The notes under the pieces were generated by a model, which was given only the letters and a program-made list of their open reading frames with translations, had not been told where the DNA came from and made no database searches. From Dysgonomonadaceae bacterium zrk40 (GTDB lineage Bacteria; Bacteroidota; Bacteroidia; Bacteroidales; Dysgonomonadaceae): a stretch of 64,000 bases of DNA. Made by a program: the position numbers and the translations under genes. The DNA lies in assembly GCA_016916535.1 (NCBI GenBank), contig CP070278.1, positions 62,001 through 126,000 on the forward strand. Reading direction: 5' to 3'. Shown in pieces: positions 61,447 to 64,000 of this stretch (position 1 is its first letter; the number at the start of each line of letters is the position of its first letter).

Positions 61447-63441
61447 TCATTCAACGTGCATCGTCAGTCCGAAACGGGCCCTGGCGAGATCTGCAGCCTC
61501 AAAGCAAATGCGGAAGATGCGCCCGCCCCAGACTTCCAGATGGCGCGGATCGGTGATCTCGATCGGTTCCACATTACGGACGCGCAGATTTTCCGGCGTA
61601 ATGACGAGTGTTCTGTTCTCACCGGCTATCCGGCATGATCCGTCCTCCTGCACCGTGATCTTTCGGTCGGAGACATGCAGCGGCAGCATGAAGCGTCTCA
61701 GCGGTACGCCGAGCGTTACTTCGTCATCGATCCGGATTTCGGCGGCCTCGTGGCTGAACGTGATCTTGCGATGGATGCGTCGAGAGCCCGGCTCGCTGAA
61801 ATAGGCCGGCCCGGCGTCGAGGCTGAGGACAGTTGAGACGCCGTCATGCCGGTAATCAACATCGCGCGCGGCAGCCCCCGCCCCTGCATACTGCAGCTGT
61901 TCATTGACGCTCGGAACATTATGACCCTTCGAGCTGATGTGCCACATGTCGTAGCGCGTTTCGGTAAAGGTCGCGCGCGAATAGGCGCCTTGCCCGAGGT
62001 CGATGATCATCGGTTCACCATCGAGATAGACGCTGAAATGCCCGACGTCGTTATGGGAGTGATGGTTGACCTCCGGATCATTGCTGCCGGCGATTGCGCT
62101 CAGCATCAGGCCCGTTCCCGGTCGCTCATCCGAGCGCGCGATCATCATCTGCATATCGGCAAGCCAAACACTTTTTTCGCAGGTCCGGGGCACGGCATTC
62201 CGGTTTTCAGGCGTCCAGAACAAAAGCCGGGTCAGATGCACGAGAAACTGCCGGGCATAGTCATTGCGTCCCCGCGCCCTGCCCGGATTGGCAAGCTTGC
62301 GCGCCGCCAGCCGGTCGATATCCTCGCTGACGAGGCTTGCAAGCTGCTCCGAACCGATCAGACCGGCATAGCGGCTCAAAAGCCCCTGGTCGAGGTCGAG
62401 CTTCAGGCCGCCATCGGCGAAGTTGACGAAGAGGTTCTCGCCGATGTTGAGGGGCAGGATATGCTCCCCGAAATTGCGGAATTTCTCATTTTCCGCTGCG
62501 TTCAGGGAGAGGCCGAAACGCTCTTCGACGAGGCTGACAAACCCGGCAAGTCGCCCTGCGCTCACAACCCAGTAGCCGGGCCCCTCGATACAGGCGCCCG
62601 ATGGCTCGATCGTGTCGAAGAAGCGCTGCATCGGCACCATGAGTTTCAGCGCAAGACTGACGAGCCGTTGTTCGTCCTCGACCGTATAGCAGGCGGCCAG
62701 CAGAAGATTATGCGAACACCACGCCGTCCAGTTGTTGCGCCCGAGATACCAGCCATAAAGCTTGGGTCCTTCTAGCAATTGCAGTGCGCGCCGGTCGATT
62801 TCGCCATGAATGCGGTGGTAGAGCGACGGTACCGTTTCCAGCAATGTATGCTTGAGAAGATAGCATGTCTCGGCCAGCGTCGCGGCCGTTTCACAGGCGA
62901 ACAGATCGAGATAATCGTCGCCGGGCACCGGCAGGGGATCATCCTCTTTCCAGGGATTGGCCCGCTTGAACATCACCATGTCGTGCTGGCCGGCAAAATT
63001 ATGCGCCGGCACGCACCAGCTCACCTCGCCGAGAATTTCCCAGAGATAGTCGATGATCTTCGCAAGATATGTGCCCTTGGCCGTCAGGCATTCCGCGATG
63101 ACGAGATGCGACAGTTCGTAGCGCCGGCGAAAGTAGCTTTCCTCGTAAAAGGTCCGGTCGCCATTGGTCATGAAATTCATGTACATCGTGCCGGTCAGCG
63201 GATCGATCTCTTCATCCAGAAGCTGGTCGGCAACGGCGATGATGGCCGCAACCGGCATTTTCAAAGCCGGTTCTTCGGCAACGGCCGCCCACCGGTCACG
63301 CGCCTCGATACCGGGAAACGGTTTCCAGTCTTTGTGTTTTTGCAGTCCATCAAGGAGCCGCTCTATTTTCATCGCATCTTTGAACATTTCAATTTCCCGT
63401 TCGGGCACAGGCCGATGACCGCTGAGCGGCCGGCTGGTCAT
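61447..63441 (-). CDS. Heparinase II/III-family polysaccharide lyase
   Basis: About 664 residues from ATG 63441, 20 bp after the ABC ATPase; ATG 63387 (MFKDAMKIERLL) is an equally credible start because neither has a strong ribosome site. The N-terminal ~350 residues form the alpha/alpha toroid (YLGRNNWTAWCSHNLLLAACY, SGACIEGPGYW). The C-terminal beta-sandwich carries the heparinase signature (NHHSHNDVGHFSVYLDGEPMIIDLGQGAY) with the catalytic-region His. No signal peptide is visible, so it probably acts on oligosaccharides in the cytoplasm. Alginate-, heparin- or pectin-like uronate oligomers are candidates. Confidence 0.85.
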   Translation of the reverse strand: MTSRPLSGHRPVPEREIEMFKDAMKIERLLDGLQKHKDWKPFPGIEARDRWAAVAEEPALKMPVAAIIAVADQLLDEEIDPLTGTMYMNFMTNGDRTFYEESYFRRRYELSHLVIAECLTAKGTYLAKIIDYLWEILGEVSWCVPAHNFAGQHDMVMFKRANPWKEDDPLPVPGDDYLDLFACETAATLAETCYLLKHTLLETVPSLYHRIHGEIDRRALQLLEGPKLYGWYLGRNNWTAWCSHNLLLAACYTVEDEQRLVSLALKLMVPMQRFFDTIEPSGACIEGPGYWVVSAGRLAGFVSLVEERFGLSLNAAENEKFRNFGEHILPLNIGENLFVNFADGGLKLDLDQGLLSRYAGLIGSEQLASLVSEDIDRLAARKLANPGRARGRNDYARQFLVHLTRLLFWTPENRNAVPRTCEKSVWLADMQMMIARSDERPGTGLMLSAIAGSNDPEVNHHSHNDVGHFSVYLDGEPMIIDLGQGAYSRATFTETRYDMWHISSKGHNVPSVNEQLQYAGAGAAARDVDYRHDGVSTVLSLDAGPAYFSEPGSRRIHRKITFSHEAAEIRIDDEVTLGVPLRRFMLPLHVSDRKITVQEDGSCRIAGENRTLVITPENLRVRNVEPIEITDPRHLEVWGGRIFRICFEAADLARARFGLTMHVE

Positions 63442-63460
63442 TTTCGATATGTCTTGCGCT

Positions 63461-64000
63461 TCAGCTGTCTTCGCGGCGGCGGATCCGTTTCCCGCTTTCG
63501 GCATCGAAGACCCGGACCTTGGAGAGGTCGGGGATGATCGTGACCGCCTGTCCCGCTTCCAGCGGACGCTGTTCCTTGAAGGCCGCAGTAAGGCGGTAGC
63601 CGCCCGTATCCGATACGATCACCATGTCCGAGCCGGTGTTCTCGACGGCATGAATGGTGGCGAAAATGCCGCCCTCCCGATGCCCTTCCACAATGCCGAC
63701 ATGTTCCGGGCGAATGCCGTACAGAATAGCCTGCCCCTCGCGGCAATCATGACCCGATCCGAGCGAAAGCAGGGTTCCGTCGACAAGCCGGGCTGACGCC
63801 TCGCCATGACCGCCTTCCACACGCGCCTCGACAAGGTTGATCGACGGCGTACCAAGAAAGCTGGCAACGAAGGTGTTGACCGGATCCTCGTACAGCGTCA
63901 ACGGCGGTCCCGCCTGCTCGATCCTGCCATCGCGCAGCACGACGATCTTCTGACCGAGCGTCATGGCCTCCACCTGGTCATGCGTCACGTAAACGGAGGT
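63461..64000 (-). CDS. ABC transporter ATP-binding protein, UgpC/MsmK type, C-terminal part (5' end outside window)
   Basis: The frame is open to the window edge, so only the last ~179 residues are present. It begins with the switch region [30 protein letters not shown], then [23 protein letters not shown], and the TOBE/OB regulatory domain ([12 protein letters not shown]), which is diagnostic of sugar-importer ATPases of the MalK/UgpC group. It lies directly upstream of the lyase, so the oligosaccharide substrate is probably imported by this system. Confidence 0.9.
   Translation of the reverse strand, partial: TSVYVTHDQVEAMTLGQKIVVLRDGRIEQAGPPLTLYEDPVNTFVASFLGTPSINLVEARVEGGHGEASARLVDGTLLSLGSGHDCREGQAILYGIRPEHVGIVEGHREGGIFATIHAVENTGSDMVIVSDTGGYRLTAAFKEQRPLEAGQAVTIIPDLSKVRVFDAESGKRIRRREDS

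Overview
The window is high-GC DNA (about 60-65% by eye) from an alphaproteobacterium. The best fit is a member of the Rhizobiales, probably Rhizobiaceae or a near relative. The grounds are the gene families, the dense ABC-transporter operons, and two copies (near 19.43 kb and 32.91 kb) of an intergenic palindromic element of the kind scattered through Rhizobiaceae genomes. No rRNA, tRNA, CRISPR array, insertion sequence or replication origin was seen. Both ends cut through genes: a short-chain dehydrogenase on the left and an ABC ATPase on the right.

Region 1 (0-22.8 kb) is an aromatic-catabolism island. It holds two branched-chain-amino-acid-type (LIV/HAAT) ABC importers. The first is a complete five-gene set (386-5042). 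The second is a four-gene set (8923-12253) whose likely binding protein, a paralogue of the first, lies about 7 kb downstream at 19632. Between and after them are a zinc alcohol dehydrogenase, an alpha/beta hydrolase, a two-component flavin monooxygenase (oxygenase plus flavin reductase), a hydroxyquinol-type intradiol dioxygenase, a tautomerase-like small protein, a divergent LysR regulator, a maleylacetate reductase, a TfdB-like FAD phenol hydroxylase, a PcpA-like hydroquinone ring-cleavage dioxygenase, a serine esterase and a GMC oxidoreductase. Together they suggest uptake of a phenolic compound, hydroxylation to hydroxyquinol or hydroquinone, ring cleavage, and reduction of maleylacetate to 3-oxoadipate.

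Region 2 (22.9-39.9 kb) is mostly envelope or uncharacterised genes: a three-gene minus-strand operon (DUF805, a MORN/YwqK-repeat protein, an unknown exported protein), DUF2207 and DUF2339 membrane proteins, a PPOX-fold stress protein, an unknown anchored protein, a LuxR-type regulator, an orphan TpsB/FhaC outer-membrane transporter and a Tat-exported beta-lactamase-fold serine hydrolase. Region 3 (39.9-42.4 kb) is decayed. A TetR gene is broken by an HTH deletion and by a frameshift lying on a perfect 16-bp inverted repeat; it is followed by one intact hydrolase and then truncated remnants of another TetR gene, an MFS transporter and a histidine kinase.

Region 4 (42.4-51.9 kb) looks like a self-contained phosphorus-compound scavenging module: a PhnS/PhnT/PhnU-like ABC importer, a HAD phosphatase, a DeoR repressor, and a divergently transcribed 1242-residue autotransporter whose passenger is an endonuclease/exonuclease/phosphatase-fold enzyme. 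Similar TAWATGT half-sites flank the spacers of palindromes in both promoter regions. Region 5 (52.0-60.3 kb) is a dipeptide-type ABC operon with a CocE/NonD hydrolase and a divergent HTH regulator that reads through three helically phased GCGTCA repeats. Region 6 (60.4-64 kb, minus strand) holds a truncated TRAP permease, a KdgF-like cupin, a heparinase II/III-like lyase and the edge-truncated ABC ATPase, which suggests a uronate-polysaccharide utilisation locus.
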